Source of the DNA: Burkholderiales bacterium PBB2
Lineage (GTDB): Bacteria > Pseudomonadota > Gammaproteobacteria > Burkholderiales > Burkholderiaceae_C
Length of the DNA stretch: 64,000 nucleotides
Assembly: GCA_002255955.1 (NCBI GenBank)
Contig: NKIM01000027.1
Coordinates: 1-64,000 of the forward strand
Direction: 5' to 3'
This document shows, in pieces, positions 63,425 through 64,000 of the stretch. How positions within the stretch are numbered: the first letter of the stretch is position 1; each line of letters starts with the position of its first letter. A program made the position numbers and the translations under genes. The notes beneath the pieces were generated by a model. The model was given only the letters and a program-made list of their open reading frames with translations. It did not search any database and was not told where the DNA came from.

Positions 63425-63552
63425 GGGAGCGCAAGGTCGAAGTTGCCCGGATTTTAGGGCCTGAGCCCGCCTCTCCCGACCACCGACGACAGAAAGCCCT
63501 GCCCGGCCCCCTGCGGCCCTGCACCATTGCCTGCTGCCCTGCGGAGAAGCTC

Positions 63553-64000
63553 ATGCCGCTGCTCGACCTGCCGCCCGAAGCCCGCCCGCGAGAAAAGCTG
63601 CTGGCGCGCGGCCCCGAGGCCTTGGCCGATGCCGAACTGCTGGCCCTGCTGCTGCGCACCGGCATCCAGGGTACACCGGTCTTGCAACTGGCGCAGCAGT
63701 TGCTTGATCAGTTCGGGGGCTGGCACGGCCTGCTCCACGCCCGGGTGGCCAATCTGAAAGGTATCAAGGGCCTCGGCCCGGCCAAGCAGGCCGAGATCGC
63801 GGCCGTGCTCGAAATCGCGCGGCGCTCGCTGCACAGCGAGCTGGCGCAGCGGCCGGTGTTCGACGCGCCCGAGGCCGTGCGGCGCTACCTCAGCCTGCAG
63901 CTCGGCGGGCTGGGCCATGAGGTTTTTGCCGTGCTCTTCCTCGACGCCCAGCACCGCCTGATTGCACTGGAAGAGATGTTCCGCGGCACGCTGACGCAAA
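63553..64000 (+). CDS. radC: RadC family protein (UPF0758/JAB domain), C-terminus cut by window edge
   Basis: The visible 149 residues start [20 protein letters not shown], include a helix-hairpin-helix segment ([15 protein letters not shown]) and the start of the JAB metalloprotease-like domain ([27 protein letters not shown]). The metal-binding HxH-D motif lies beyond the window. Despite its name the protein's role in DNA repair is doubtful. GGAG lies seven bases before the ATG. Confidence 0.93.
   Translation, partial: MPLLDLPPEARPREKLLARGPEALADAELLALLLRTGIQGTPVLQLAQQLLDQFGGWHGLLHARVANLKGIKGLGPAKQAEIAAVLEIARRSLHSELAQRPVFDAPEAVRRYLSLQLGGLGHEVFAVLFLDAQHRLIALEEMFRGTLTQ

Overview
The window is a high-GC chromosome segment of a betaproteobacterium, most likely Burkholderiales of the Roseateles/Paucibacter/Rubrivivax type. 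The signs are a GC-rich third codon position throughout, aerobic CoA-dependent anthranilate degradation genes, a kynB-kynU-kynA operon, a sulfate uptake operon that ends in cysB, PEP-CTERM proteins, and a GCCCCC-TCG-GGGGGC palindrome of a type I recall from Comamonadaceae-like genomes. The genus is inferred from gene content, not proven.

Left part, 1-31.3 kb, is core or catabolic chromosome. A leftward operon (9086 to 392) encodes 2-aminobenzoyl-CoA monooxygenase/reductase, an SDR, a MarR regulator, an enoyl-CoA hydratase, an acyl-CoA dehydrogenase, 2-aminobenzoate-CoA ligase and a periplasmic binding protein. Divergently, kynB-kynU-kynA (9364-12270) convert tryptophan to anthranilate. The two arms together take tryptophan to beta-oxidation-like products. 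Next come a solute-binding protein overlapping a PAS-type sensor kinase, a Xaa-Pro aminopeptidase, a LytTR two-component pair, a GST, a dienelactone hydrolase, an oligopeptide-type binding protein, the sulfate operon sbp-cysT-cysW-cysA-cysB with a structured upstream region, and two small genes.

Middle part, 31.4-60.5 kb, is accessory DNA: two islands inserted in tandem at the 3' end of one tRNA-Ser(CGA) gene. A 15-bp core (TTGGAGGAGAGGGGG), which is the tRNA 3' end, occurs at 31383, 50284 and 60448, and each island has its own tyrosine integrase just right of its left core. Island 1 (about 18.9 kb) carries an unknown secreted protein/lipoprotein pair, two PEP-CTERM proteins, a sterol-desaturase-like protein, a Cys-rich repeat protein, an OmpR/EnvZ-type two-component system with a shared 10-bp-phased motif in front of likely targets, an 11-bp tandem array, a three-gene integron cassette array without an integron integrase, and hipBA. 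Island 2 (about 10.2 kb) carries an AlpA-like regulator, a RepA-like ATPase, a gene II/X-like replication protein, a serine recombinase, a NotI-family restriction enzyme with a C5-cytosine methyltransferase, an AbrB-type antitoxin and small unknown proteins.

Right part, 60.4-64 kb, returns to core genes: tRNA-Ser(CGA), serS, ispH, an FKBP-type isomerase and the start of radC. I saw no rRNA genes, CRISPR array or complete insertion sequence.
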